Assembly (NCBI RefSeq): GCF_002995795.1
Contig: NZ_PVXN01000058.1
Location: forward strand, 1-64,000
DNA: 64,000 bases
Reading direction: 5' to 3'
Source of the DNA: Clostridium thermopalmarium DSM 5974
GTDB lineage: Bacteria > Bacillota > Clostridia > Clostridiales > Clostridiaceae
Under the pieces are notes generated by a model. That model had not been told where the DNA came from and ran no database searches. It saw only the letters and a program-made list of their open reading frames with translations. Below are positions 20,639 through 31,174 of this stretch, piece by piece (the first letter of the stretch is position 1; each line of letters begins with the position of its first letter). Position numbers and translations under genes: made by a program.

Positions 20639-21379
20639 TTGATAAACAGAAGAAAGAAAAAAAATATTTTGTGCTTATTAACATGTATAACCTTAGGATT
20701 ATTATTTATTAATTTAAAATATATGTCTTCAGAAGTTTATAATAGAAAGAGTAAGACTATAAGTGGTAAGAAGACTATATTAATAGATCCAGGTCATGGA
20801 GGAATAGACGGAGGAGCAGTTTCTAAAAATGGAACGGTGGAGAAAGATATTAATTTAAAGATATCATTAAAATTAAAAAATGCCTTAGAAGAAAAAGGTT
20901 TTAATGCAGTACTAACTAGAGAGGAAGATAAAGGTCTCTACTCTGATTCAGGAAGAATAAGAGATAAGAAAAATGAAGATTTAAATAATAGATGTAAGGT
21001 GAAAAATGATAGTAAGTGTGATGCTTTTATAAGCATACATTTAAATATGTTTGAGCAAAGCCAATATTACGGAGCACAAGTATGGTATTCTAAAGAAGGA
21101 GAGAGTGCACAGTTTGCTCATATAATACAGCAAAACCTTGCTAAAGATATACACAATAATAACAAACGAAGAGAAAAGTGTGCTAAGGGAGCATATAAAA
21201 TATTAAGATGTCATGATGATATACCATCAGTATTAGTAGAATGTGGGTTTTTATCTAATCCTGATGAGGAAGAAAAGTTAAAAAAGGAATCTTATCAAGA
21301 GGAAATTGCAAAATCATTAGCAAAATCTATTGAAGAATTTTTCGCTATAAAGGAAGAAAGAGAGCTAAGAATCCAGTAG
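20639..21379 (+). CDS. cwlD: N-acetylmuramoyl-L-alanine amidase CwlD
   Basis: 246 aa, Amidase_3 family. CwlD removes side peptides during synthesis of muramic-delta-lactam in the spore cortex, which marks the cortex for lysis at germination. An N-terminal hydrophobic segment (about residues 9-24) is followed by zinc-site motifs IDPGHGGIDGGAV, SIHLNMF and VLVECGFLSNPDEE. It starts at a TTG after AGGAGGG. Expression in sporulation is inferred from family role; no promoter was assigned. Confidence 0.9.
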   Translation: MINRRKKKNILCLLTCITLGLLFINLKYMSSEVYNRKSKTISGKKTILIDPGHGGIDGGAVSKNGTVEKDINLKISLKLKNALEEKGFNAVLTREEDKGLYSDSGRIRDKKNEDLNNRCKVKNDSKCDAFISIHLNMFEQSQYYGAQVWYSKEGESAQFAHIIQQNLAKDIHNNNKRREKCAKGAYKILRCHDDIPSVLVECGFLSNPDEEEKLKKESYQEEIAKSLAKSIEEFFAIKEERELRIQ

Positions 21380-21387
21380 TAAGCAAA

Positions 21388-21421
21388 AACCGACATATTT
21401 CCAAGGAAATATGTCGGTGAA
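21388..21421. terminator. Bidirectional terminator between cwlD and a reverse gene
   Basis: Arms ACCGACATATTTCC and AAATATGTCGGT form a near-perfect stem. A run of A on the left gives a T-run for the reverse strand, so it can end the 21430-21639 transcript as well as cwlD. Confidence 0.75.
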
Positions 21422-21429
21422 TTTTAAAA

Positions 21430-21639
21430 TTATTTTTTCATACAATAAGGACATTTTTTGTGGCATGGTTGATCCAGCATCAAAGATCCTTCATTCAAAG
21501 AGCTGTACATCTCTATATCTTCTTCATCAATATCATCGATTTTGCACTCAGGTTTTTCATTTTTTAAATCATGAAGCAGGTTAGTGGAAAGATCAAGCGC
21601 ATATCTTTTATAAAAGAAAGGATATCCATGTCTTATCAT
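21430..21639 (-). CDS. Small hypothetical protein
   Basis: 69 aa, not recognised. It starts at an ATG 7 bp after GAGGTGAT on the reverse strand and ends before a terminator, so it is likely a real gene. It has an acidic middle (DDIDEEDIE) and a C-terminal CHKKCPYCMKK with three cysteines, which could bind a metal. It converges on cwlD. No function can be assigned. Confidence 0.6.
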   Translation of the reverse strand: MIRHGYPFFYKRYALDLSTNLLHDLKNEKPECKIDDIDEEDIEMYSSLNEGSLMLDQPCHKKCPYCMKK

Positions 21640-21842
21640 AATATAATCACCTCAAAATTTTGTTATGTTTACGTTTACTATTATATCATATATTTATAAC
21701 GATGGTATGTATTTAGAAGAAAGAAAAAGAATTTGACTTTTTTTATTACATAAGGTAGTTACTTGTTGATAATATATATAACTTGCTGTAAAGTTATATT
21801 AAGAATAAATTATGTCTAAAATAAGGAGGAAAGTAAGAGATA

Positions 21843-22389
21843 TTGGCTTTACTGGATTCTCTAACAAGTTATGGAATATAAGTCTGTGGAATTAGATAAA
21901 CATAAAAGAATAGAATTTCAATATAAATTAATAAAAAAATTTAATATGCCTTTAGTTGTAATAACAGTTAATTATCCAGGAGAAAATAGGAGCAATGATA
22001 TTACAAATAGTATAATAGAAAGTATGGATGATATAATATCCGATATTTTTAGTCCGTATATCCATTTAAAATTACTAAGGATTACAGAAGAGGGGCCTAA
22101 TTTAACTTTAATAATTAATAAAGATGCGTTAGAAATAAAAAAAATAACTGTTGAAATAGAAGATAAACACATTTTAGGAAAATGTGTAGACATAGATGTA
22201 TATGATAATAAAGCCAAAAAAATCAGCAGAGTTGAGTTAGGTTATCTACCTCGTCAATGTTATCTATGTAAGAATACTGCTAAAAAGTGCATTAGAGAAA
22301 AAACTCACGCTCAAGATGAAGTAATACAATATATTGTAGGAAAATATAGAGAATATGTAGAAAGTTTCTATGGGAAAAAGGCTAGATAA
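21843..22389 (+). pseudogene. CitX-like phosphoribosyl-dephospho-CoA transferase, possible frameshift
   Basis: The main reading frame (ATG at 21871, 172 aa) resembles CitX, which attaches the phosphoribosyl-dephospho-CoA prosthetic group to the acyl carrier subunit of citrate lyase. Motifs LGKCVDIDVYD, ISRVELG, RQCYLCKNTAKKC and KTHAQDEV match the CitX core. The ATG has no ribosome binding site. The only good site (AGGAGG, about 21823) serves a TTG at 21843 in another frame that reads MALLDSLTSYGI and stops at 21879. This suggests a one-base shift near 21870, or two overlapping frames. No citrate lyase genes are adjacent. If it is intact, read it as a CDS 21871-22389. Confidence 0.6.
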
Positions 22390-22395
22390 AAATAA

Positions 22396-22430
22396 GCAGT
22401 AAACTTAAATTTAAGTTTACTGCTATGTTT
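22396..22430. terminator. Bidirectional terminator between citX-like gene and the Na/Pi gene
   Basis: GCAGTAAACTTAAA is followed directly by its exact reverse complement, a 28-bp perfect palindrome at 22396-22423. T-rich sequence follows on the + side. It separates two convergent genes. Confidence 0.8.
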
Positions 22431-24044
22431 TTACTTTATATCAAGAACCATAAGTGCTATGTTGTCTGAATGATCTCCAACTCTTTCTAAATTAGATAGT
22501 AAATCAATAAAGATTGATCCACCTTCTGGAGTACAAGTTCTATTATTAAGTCTATTGATATGTTCTCTTCTTAATTGTTCTTCTAATGCGTCTATTTTTT
22601 CTTCGATTTGAAGTACATTATTAGCTGCTTCAAAATCTAAATTTGATAAACTTAATATTGCAAGTTCAACGGATTCCTTAGCTAATGAATATAAGCTTTT
22701 TAAGCCACTAACAGCATCGCTTGAAAGACTTAAGTTGTTTTCTTTTTTGTATTGTGCAAGTTCAGCAAGGTTTGTAGCATGATCTCCTATTCTTTCAAAA
22801 TCACTAACTACGTGGAATAATGATGTTATAAGTTGTGATTGCTGTTCAGATAAACTTGTATTAGATAGAGAAACCATGTAGTCTGTTATTTCTCTTTGAA
22901 GGAAGTTAACCAACTTTTCCTTCTCAAATACAGAATCTATTAGTTTTTCATCATAATTTAAAAATGCAGACATAGCATCATCTAAATTCTTTTGGGAAGT
23001 TCTAGCCAATCTTGTAATTTCCTTAACTACTTGACCACAAGCAATTGAAGGTGTTTCTAATAATCTTGCATCTAAATATTCTAATTTTAGTACATTTAAA
23101 TCCTCATCTTCACCAGGAACTAGTTTGTTAACAAACTTAACTAGTAAAGGTATAAATGGTACTTGAACAACAACATTAGTTATATTAAACATTGTATGTG
23201 CATTAGCAATTTGTCTTTGTATATCTCCACCAAGCATAGGAATAACTTTCATTACTATGCCAAATGCGCACATAAATAGTAATGTACCTACACAGTTAAA
23301 TATAAGGTGTATAAGTGCTGCGCGCTTTGCATTTTTATGTGTTCCAATACTTGCAAGAAGAGCAGTTACGCATGTCCCAATATTATCTCCAAAAAGTATT
23401 GGAAGAGCTGCATTAAGGCTAATTGAATTGTTAGATGCAAGTGCCATAAGTATACCTATGGTTGCACTACTGCTTTGCACTGTAGCAGTCATTGCAAGAC
23501 CAACAAGTACTCCAAGTAGGGGATGCTGACCTATAGTAAGTATAAGGTTTCTAAAAGCATCGAGTTCTCCTAAAGGTTTCATAGCATTTTCCATCATAGA
23601 CATGCCTACAAATAAGATACCAAAACCTAAAACTATATCTCCTAAGTCCTTTGTTCTTTTCTTCTTTGAAAACAGAACTATAACAGCTCCTATACCAAGT
23701 ATAAGAGGAGCTACATCGGACAACTTAAAAGCAATCAGCTGTGCTGTCATGGTTGTTCCTATATTAGCACCCATTATTACTCCAGCAGCTTGAAATAGAT
23801 TCATAAGACCTGCATTAACAAATCCAACAGTCATTACTGTGGTAGCACTACTACTTTGTATGATGGCTGTTACTCCAGCGCCAACAAGTACGGCTAGGAT
23901 TCTATTGCTAGTTAAAGCTTCAAGTATCTTCTTAAGCCTATCACCAGCAGCTTTTTGAAGACCGTCCCCCATGAGCTGCATACCATAGATAAATAGTCCA
24001 AGACCACCAAATAATTTAAAAATCATTGTATAGTCCATATTCAA
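22431..24044 (-). CDS. Na/phosphate cotransporter with PhoU-like domain
   Basis: 537 aa. The first 330 residues contain two Na_Pi_cotrans repeats, each with the QSSSAT signature (IIQSSSATTVMTVG and TVQSSSATIGILMA). The last 200 residues form two PhoU-like helical repeats with the FERIGDHATN and LERVGDHSDN metal-binding motifs. The family imports or exports phosphate with sodium across the membrane. It stands alone on the reverse strand between convergent and tandem neighbours. Confidence 0.92.
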   Translation of the reverse strand: MNMDYTMIFKLFGGLGLFIYGMQLMGDGLQKAAGDRLKKILEALTSNRILAVLVGAGVTAIIQSSSATTVMTVGFVNAGLMNLFQAAGVIMGANIGTTMTAQLIAFKLSDVAPLILGIGAVIVLFSKKKRTKDLGDIVLGFGILFVGMSMMENAMKPLGELDAFRNLILTIGQHPLLGVLVGLAMTATVQSSSATIGILMALASNNSISLNAALPILFGDNIGTCVTALLASIGTHKNAKRAALIHLIFNCVGTLLFMCAFGIVMKVIPMLGGDIQRQIANAHTMFNITNVVVQVPFIPLLVKFVNKLVPGEDEDLNVLKLEYLDARLLETPSIACGQVVKEITRLARTSQKNLDDAMSAFLNYDEKLIDSVFEKEKLVNFLQREITDYMVSLSNTSLSEQQSQLITSLFHVVSDFERIGDHATNLAELAQYKKENNLSLSSDAVSGLKSLYSLAKESVELAILSLSNLDFEAANNVLQIEEKIDALEEQLRREHINRLNNRTCTPEGGSIFIDLLSNLERVGDHSDNIALMVLDIK

Positions 24045-24185
24045 TCTCCTATCAATTTTTTATTAAATTAATAATAAGTACCTTTAAATACATTTAGAAT
24101 TTTATCATATGAATGTTAAGTTTATATTAAAATTACAAAAAAATAAAAAATATATGTTAAAAAATCGTAGAAAACATAAAAAAGA

Positions 24186-24223
24186 GAAGAATAATTACCA
24201 ATGAATTATGGAAATTATTCTTC
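24186..24223 (-). terminator. Terminator of the sigma-54 activator gene
   Basis: On the reverse strand the arms GAAGAATAATT and AATTATTCTTC are followed by TCTTTTTTATG. It lies about 25 bp after the stop codon of the activator gene. Confidence 0.8.
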
Positions 24224-24247
24224 AAAAATTTAATGATATTAAAGTAG

Positions 24248-26254
<2,007 letters not shown>

Positions 26255-26284
26255 AAGAAATAACCCTCTTTTCGTAGATTATGA

Positions 26285-26343
26285 ATATACTTGATAAAAA
26301 ATATCAATATTATTTTATATATGATATTTTTTATCAAGTATAT
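26285..26343. promoter_or_regulatory. Paired palindromic activator sites (UAS 1 and 2)
   Basis: Two copies of the palindrome TTGATA-N5-TATCAA lie at 26291-26307 and 26321-26337 (the second starts ATGATA). Their starts are about 30 bp, or three helical turns, apart. They sit inside a larger perfect 22-bp inverted repeat (26285-26306 with 26322-26343). A position 200-290 bp upstream of the sigma-54 promoter fits enhancer sites for the divergent activator. Confidence 0.7.
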
Positions 26344-26423
26344 ATTATCGCATAAAAATCTATAAGTCTACAAGTATTTTATATATACGACATACAAATA
26401 CTAGATATAATGATTGAAAAACA

Positions 26424-26440
26424 TTGATAAAAAGTATCAA
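26424..26440. promoter_or_regulatory. Third palindromic activator site (UAS 3)
   Basis: TTGATA-AAAAG-TATCAA repeats the motif of the two sites at 26291 and 26321. It lies about 120 bp before the sigma-54 promoter, a usual enhancer distance. Confidence 0.7.
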
Positions 26441-26510
26441 ATTTATGTATGTAACTCTGTATATATTATTATAGAGATTATTTACTTAGCTAATCCTGTT
26501 ATATTAATAG

Positions 26511-26534
26511 ATTTTGCTGTACATTTTGCTGTAC
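26511..26534 (+). repeat. Tandem 12-bp repeat before ptsI
   Basis: ATTTTGCTGTAC occurs twice back to back without mismatch, 10 bp before the sigma-54 -24 element. It may be a regulator site or a simple duplication. Confidence 0.6.
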
Positions 26535-26543
26535 ATATAAATC

Positions 26544-26559
26544 TGGCATGAATTTTGCT
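26544..26559 (+). promoter_or_regulatory. Sigma-54 promoter of ptsI
   Basis: TGGCAT and TTGCT place GG (26545-26546) and GC (26557-26558) exactly 10 bp apart, as required for the -24/-12 elements. The predicted start is near 26570, about 35 bp before the ptsI ATG. The divergent neighbour is a sigma-54 activator, which supports the call. Confidence 0.85.
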
Positions 26560-26606
26560 TTGATTAATTAAAGATTAAGTTTTCAAAAATTATAGGAGGT
26601 AAGGTA

Positions 26607-28223
26607 ATGAAAAAAGGTATAGCCGCATCAAAAGGATATGCTATAGGGCAGGCAATTATAAAGGAGAATAGAGAAGTATCAATAGTAGAAAGAAGAATAG
26701 AAAACGTACAGGCAGAGAAGGAAAGACTTGACAAGGCTATAAACAACTCAAGAAATCAATTAGTAAAAATAAAGGAAAAGGCTGAAAAAGAGCTTGGAAG
26801 TGATAAGGCGGCAGTGTTTGAGAGTCATATTATGCTTTTAGATGATCCAGAATTCACTGGAGCTGTAGCTATGAATATAGAGTCTAACAAGGTAAATGCA
26901 GAAAAGGCTTTAAGTGACGTTATAGAAATGTATATGGGTATATTTGCATCTATGGAAGACGAATACATGAGAGAAAGAGCAGCGGACGTAAAAGATGTTG
27001 GAAATAGAATATTAGCTAATTTAGCAGGAAACGGAGCTGACGATTTAGAAAATCTAAATGAAAACACAATAATTGTAGCTCATGATTTAACACCATCTGA
27101 TACTGCTCAATTAGATAGAAGCAAGGTTGTAGGATTCATAACAAACATAGGTGGAAGGACATCACATAGTGCTATAATGGCAAGAACTTTAGAAATACCT
27201 GCTGTTGTAGGTTTAAAAGACATAACTGAAAATGTTAAAAATGGAGATACTGTAATTGTAGATGGAGAAGAAGGAATAGTTTTAATAAATCCAGATGAAG
27301 CTACAATAGCTAAATATAAGGAAAAGAAAGCAGCTTATGAAAAGGAAAGAGAAGAACTTAAGAAGTTAATAAATGTAAAAACAGTAACTAAGTCTGGAAA
27401 ACATGTTGAAGTTGCAGGAAATATAGGTAAGCCAGAAGATATACATCAGGTATTGGAAAATGGTGGAGATGGCGTAGGACTGTTTAGAACAGAGTTCTTA
27501 TACATGGATAGAGATGAAATGCCATCAGAAGAAGAACAATTTGAAGCTTATAAGTATGTTGCAGAAAAGGCAGAGGGAAGACCAATAGTTATAAGAACTT
27601 TAGATATAGGTGGAGATAAAAAACTTCCATACTTACCTTTACCAGAAGAAATGAACCCATTCCTAGGGTATAGAGCAATAAGACTTTGCTTAGATAGAAA
27701 AGAAATATTTAAGATTCAATTAAGAGCATTATTAAGAGCATCAGCTTTTGGTAACATAAAAATAATGTTCCCTATGATTTCTTCTTTAGAGGAATTTTTA
27801 GCTGCAAAAGATGTGCTTAAAGAATGCATGAATGAGTTAAGAAGTGAAGGAAAAGACTTTAATGAAAACTTAGAAGTTGGAATGATGGTTGAAATACCAG
27901 CGGCTGCTGTTTGCGCAGATGAGCTTGCAAAACATGTTGACTTTTTTAGTATAGGAACTAATGACTTAATTCAATATACTCTTGCTGCTGACAGAATGAA
28001 TGAAAAAGTTTCTTACCTATATAACCCACACCATCCAGCAGTTTTAAGACTAATAAAGATGACTATAGATGCTGCTCATAAAGAAGGAAAATGGTGCGGA
28101 ATGTGTGGAGAAGCAGCTGGTGATGAGAGCATGATACCAATTCTTGTTGAATATGGATTAGACGAATTTTCAATGAGCGCTACTTCAATATTAAAGGCAA
28201 AACAAATCATAATGAATAACTAA
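26607..28223 (+). CDS. ptsI: PTS enzyme I (phosphoenolpyruvate-protein phosphotransferase)
   Basis: 538 aa. Enzyme I takes phosphate from PEP and passes it to HPr, the first step for all PTS sugars, including the mannitol system in this window. The phosphorylated His187 is in GGRTSHSAIMAR. The PEP-binding barrel motifs FRTEFLYMDRDEMPSE and SIGTNDLIQYTLAADR are intact. The gene stands alone, with no ptsH beside it, behind a sigma-54 promoter, and is followed by a terminator. Confidence 0.96.
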   Translation: MKKGIAASKGYAIGQAIIKENREVSIVERRIENVQAEKERLDKAINNSRNQLVKIKEKAEKELGSDKAAVFESHIMLLDDPEFTGAVAMNIESNKVNAEKALSDVIEMYMGIFASMEDEYMRERAADVKDVGNRILANLAGNGADDLENLNENTIIVAHDLTPSDTAQLDRSKVVGFITNIGGRTSHSAIMARTLEIPAVVGLKDITENVKNGDTVIVDGEEGIVLINPDEATIAKYKEKKAAYEKEREELKKLINVKTVTKSGKHVEVAGNIGKPEDIHQVLENGGDGVGLFRTEFLYMDRDEMPSEEEQFEAYKYVAEKAEGRPIVIRTLDIGGDKKLPYLPLPEEMNPFLGYRAIRLCLDRKEIFKIQLRALLRASAFGNIKIMFPMISSLEEFLAAKDVLKECMNELRSEGKDFNENLEVGMMVEIPAAAVCADELAKHVDFFSIGTNDLIQYTLAADRMNEKVSYLYNPHHPAVLRLIKMTIDAAHKEGKWCGMCGEAAGDESMIPILVEYGLDEFSMSATSILKAKQIIMNN

Positions 28224-28233
28224 TAAATATAAA

Positions 28234-28279
28234 AAAAGGCATATAGTGCTTAAAATTAAGGCACTATATGCCTTTTTTA
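28234..28279 (+). terminator. Terminator of ptsI
   Basis: Arms AAAGGCATATAGTGC and GCACTATATGCCTTT are followed by a T-run, 12 bp after the ptsI stop. Confidence 0.92.
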
Positions 28280-28340
28280 TAACTTTTAATGTATAATAAT
28301 CGTATATAATAATAAGCAGGTGAAAGGGTGGGGCCGCTTG

Positions 28341-28907
28341 TTGGAAAGAGAAGACGATATAATCCTGATAGAAAACATATTAAATGGAGACGTTAGAAGT
28401 TTTGAATCTCTTGTAGAAAAGTATGAAGTGACTATATTAAAATTTATATATTCTATGATAAGAGATAAGCAAATAGCAGAAGATATAACACAAGAAGTGT
28501 TTATAACAGTATATAATAAACTAAATACTTTCGATAATAGATATAAATTTTCTAACTGGATTTTAAGAATAGCAAAAAATAGATGCATAGACTACATAAG
28601 AAAAATGAAAAAGATTAATGAATCAAATATCGAAGATTTTGTAGGATTAAAATCTAAAGAAATAACTCCAGAAGAAGCTGTTGAATTTGAGGAAACTAAA
28701 CAAATTATTGCTGAATATATAAATACTTTAAGTGATATAGACAAGCAAATAATAATACTCAGATATTCTCAGAAAACAACATTTAGTGATATATCTAAGA
28801 TCTTAGATATAAATGAATCATCTGTTAAGAGAAGGTATTATAAAATAAAAGAGCAGTTCAAGAGGAAAGTAGCTGTAGAAGAAAAGAGGTGCGGATATGA
28901 ACTGTAG
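28341..28907 (+). CDS. ECF-type RNA polymerase sigma factor
   Basis: 188 aa from the TTG at 28341, a few bases after AAAGGGTGGGG; a GTG at 28320 would add seven residues. Region 2 is seen in FESLVEKYEVTILKFIYSMI, DITQEVF and IAKNRCIDYIRK. Region 4 is the helix-turn-helix in FSDISKILDINESSVKRR. It overlaps an anti-sigma gene by 11 bp, the usual pairing for ECF factors. The target genes are unknown; this operon itself is a likely one. Confidence 0.88.
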   Translation: MEREDDIILIENILNGDVRSFESLVEKYEVTILKFIYSMIRDKQIAEDITQEVFITVYNKLNTFDNRYKFSNWILRIAKNRCIDYIRKMKKINESNIEDFVGLKSKEITPEEAVEFEETKQIIAEYINTLSDIDKQIIILRYSQKTTFSDISKILDINESSVKRRYYKIKEQFKRKVAVEEKRCGYEL

Positions 28908-30201
28908 GATGTTTAGAGAAAAATTAAATAGTTTTATTTCAGGGGATGTTCCCGAGGAATTGACGAAAGAAATGCAGATTCATATGCTATCCTGTGAGCT
29001 TTGCAGAAGACTTTATGAGGAAGAGCTTTTCATAGAAAAGGCCTTTGAGGAAGCTTTGAATTTTGATGATATAGTTTTTGAAAGTCAAAAGGATAAAATT
29101 ATGTCTAAAATTGATAAGAGTAAGTATGCAAGTAATGGACATAAAGATTATAGACCTTATAGAAATATGATTAAGATAGGAGCACCTATAGCAGCGGCTA
29201 TAGCATTTATAGTACTTATAAACCCTATATCCAGATTTAATATAATAGAGAATAATCAAATTTCAAAAGGCACACAAGAAAATAAGCTTGGAGTCCAGGA
29301 AAACATGAAGTTAAAACAAAATGAAAAGAATATTAATGCAGATTTATCCAACAAAGTGAATGAAAAATTTTCAATAAAATCAAGCCCAGAAAATATGGGT
29401 GGAGATTCATTAAAAAAGGATTTACCAAAAAAGATTGCTAAGTCAAATTCTGTTTCAAAACAAGAAAAAGTTGTAGGAAGAGATGATAAAACAGAAGGTA
29501 GTTTAAATATAGAATTAAACGGAAATATAAATGATGAGTATAAGAGTTCATCAAACAGTACTGTCAATGGAACAGTTAAAGAAGGCGAAGCTTTAGATAA
29601 AGCAGAAGGTGCAGATGGAGGCATAAATACTTTATTACCAGAAGATAATAAAATAGCTGTAGAAGAAATTGAGGAAGATCAGAAGAAAATTAAACTTCTT
29701 TTCGCAAGAGTTGGTGTTCCTGTAAGAATACCTATAATTTTTAATAAAAAACCTGCGGATGTAAGTCTTCAATACAAGTTGCTTGACTCATGGAATGAAT
29801 CTCCAGATAAGAGCTTTGGATTCTATCTTCCAAAGGAAGGAGAATATCCTGAAGAGAGGTTATATATCAGAGATGTATACAATAAAAGCAATTGGTATTT
29901 GGAACTAAACTTTGCTTACAGAAAGGCTAAACCTAAGTATATAAAGTGGGACAGTGAAAACTCCTTATTTATTGTCTTTGAAGAGAAAGAAAATGAAGTT
30001 AATTACGGAGAAGAGCTATATATGGTGAATGCAAAAACAGGAGAAGCTCTCATGATATACAAGGTTTTAAATGATAATAAAGGCATAGTAGATGTAGTAA
30101 GAGAAAGTGATGATATTAAGATAAAAATTGATACTAATAAATATGATAAAGATAATAAAATCTATGAAGAAAGTATAATATACAATGCTCCAAATTTTTA
30201 A
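28897..30201 (+). CDS. Anti-sigma factor with zinc-finger N-terminus and extracellular C-terminus
   Basis: 434 aa. The N-terminus has an anti-sigma zinc-finger pattern (HMLSCELC, with an upstream Cys in MNCRMF). A single membrane helix (about residues 92-109) follows. A long polar linker at residues 115-270 leads to a C-terminal domain that resembles the lipoprotein encoded next (shared WxLxxN and YKxN-type blocks; compare DUF4652). It probably holds the ECF sigma factor inactive at the membrane and senses an envelope signal. Confidence 0.82.
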   Translation: MNCRMFREKLNSFISGDVPEELTKEMQIHMLSCELCRRLYEEELFIEKAFEEALNFDDIVFESQKDKIMSKIDKSKYASNGHKDYRPYRNMIKIGAPIAAAIAFIVLINPISRFNIIENNQISKGTQENKLGVQENMKLKQNEKNINADLSNKVNEKFSIKSSPENMGGDSLKKDLPKKIAKSNSVSKQEKVVGRDDKTEGSLNIELNGNINDEYKSSSNSTVNGTVKEGEALDKAEGADGGINTLLPEDNKIAVEEIEEDQKKIKLLFARVGVPVRIPIIFNKKPADVSLQYKLLDSWNESPDKSFGFYLPKEGEYPEERLYIRDVYNKSNWYLELNFAYRKAKPKYIKWDSENSLFIVFEEKENEVNYGEELYMVNAKTGEALMIYKVLNDNKGIVDVVRESDDIKIKIDTNKYDKDNKIYEESIIYNAPNF

Positions 30202-30242
30202 TGTAAAATAAATATATTAAAAAAACTAAAGGGGGAAAACTT

Positions 30243-30980
30243 ATGAAAACTAGTATAAATAAATTAAAAAATAATATATGCTATATTATTTGCGTGCTTT
30301 TAGCTGCTTTAGTTATAGGATTTACAGGGTGCTCAAGTGGACAAATTCAAGAAAACAAAAATGTAACTAGTAATTCTGCTGATAAAAAGAATACTAAAGA
30401 AACAGAAGAGAATAAAGGTAAAAAAGATGAGTCTGCGGATATAGATAAAAATAAAGATGCTGAAAATAATGATGATTCGAATAAGGATTCATCTTCAGAG
30501 AATACTATAAAGTTTTCTAAGAATGATCTAGGCAAGGAAGTTAATCCTAAGTTTTCAACTGAGTGGAAGGATTCTTTGAATAAAAAATTGAGCATATGCA
30601 TTGAAGGAAAAGGACCAGATGCAATAGAAGAAGGAATAGGTAAGATATATGTGAAAGATTTAGAAACTGGAGAAAAGTGGTCTTTGGATATTATTCAAAA
30701 GGAAGAACAAAATTCACCTAAATTTGTGGAATGGCTAGATGACGAAAATGTGGCTGTAATAATAGGGCATGGTTATGGAACCATAGCTGTAGGTGGAGAT
30801 TTATATAAACTTAATGTTAAAACTTGTGAAGTTAAGGAAATATATAAGTCTAATACTTTAAATCAGCAGGTCACTTCTGTAAAGAAGGTCAATGATAAGT
30901 TAGAACTTCAGCTTCTTGTCTATGACGATGATGATTTCATAAAATCACATACAGAGAAAAAAATTATAGATTTAAAATAA
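30243..30980 (+). CDS. Lipoprotein with DUF4652-like domain
   Basis: 245 aa. A basic N-terminus and a hydrophobic stretch end in the lipobox FTGC, so the protein should be lipid-anchored outside the membrane. A low-complexity linker rich in K, E, D, N and S (about 35-90) precedes a domain with KYKD-like beta repeats (FVEWLDDENVAVIIGHGYG). That domain resembles the C-terminus of the preceding anti-sigma protein, so the two may share or compete for a ligand. Confidence 0.78.
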   Translation: MKTSINKLKNNICYIICVLLAALVIGFTGCSSGQIQENKNVTSNSADKKNTKETEENKGKKDESADIDKNKDAENNDDSNKDSSSENTIKFSKNDLGKEVNPKFSTEWKDSLNKKLSICIEGKGPDAIEEGIGKIYVKDLETGEKWSLDIIQKEEQNSPKFVEWLDDENVAVIIGHGYGTIAVGGDLYKLNVKTCEVKEIYKSNTLNQQVTSVKKVNDKLELQLLVYDDDDFIKSHTEKKIIDLK

Positions 30981-30989
30981 GTTATAAAA

Positions 30990-31030
30990 ACGGTATGCAA
31001 AGGAAGCAGAAACTTTGTATACCGTATTTT
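30990..31030 (+). terminator. Terminator of the sigma/anti-sigma operon
   Basis: Arms ACGGTATGCAAAG and CTTTGTATACCGT with a 10-nt loop are followed by ATTTT, about 10 bp after the lipoprotein stop. Confidence 0.85.
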
Positions 31031-31090
31031 AAATATAATTTAGGGAAAAATATTTAAGAATAAAAGAATTAAAAAATGACAAACAAATTA

Positions 31091-31119
31091 TTGACTAATA
31101 TAAAAAAGAGAGTTACAAT
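31091..31119 (+). promoter_or_regulatory. Sigma-A promoter of trxA
   Basis: TTGACT (31091-31096) and TACAAT (31114-31119) lie 17 bp apart. The transcription start would be near 31126, just before a GC-rich palindrome. Confidence 0.8.
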
Positions 31120-31132
31120 AAAAATGTAAGGT

Positions 31133-31147
31133 TACCCCCTTGGGGTA
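31133..31147. promoter_or_regulatory. GC-rich palindromic operator before trxA
   Basis: TACCCC-CTT-GGGGTA stands out in AT-rich DNA and sits just after the trxA transcription start. Operators of the CsoR/CstR repressor family have this G-tract, C-tract design, so control by a copper or persulfide/thiol sensor of that family is possible. No such regulator gene is in this window. Confidence 0.5.
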
Positions 31148-31174
31148 TGTTAAAAGCTTATGGAGGGATAATAC

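Noticed and set aside
24060-24130. A PHO box before the Na/phosphate gene
   Set aside because: TTAACA occurs once with only a weak second copy at the expected 11-bp spacing, and no promoter is well placed, so phosphate control cannot be claimed.
29256-29624. A 122-codon reverse-strand ORF inside the anti-sigma gene
   Set aside because: It mirrors the low-complexity linker of the anti-sigma protein, lacks a ribosome binding site and is a shadow frame.
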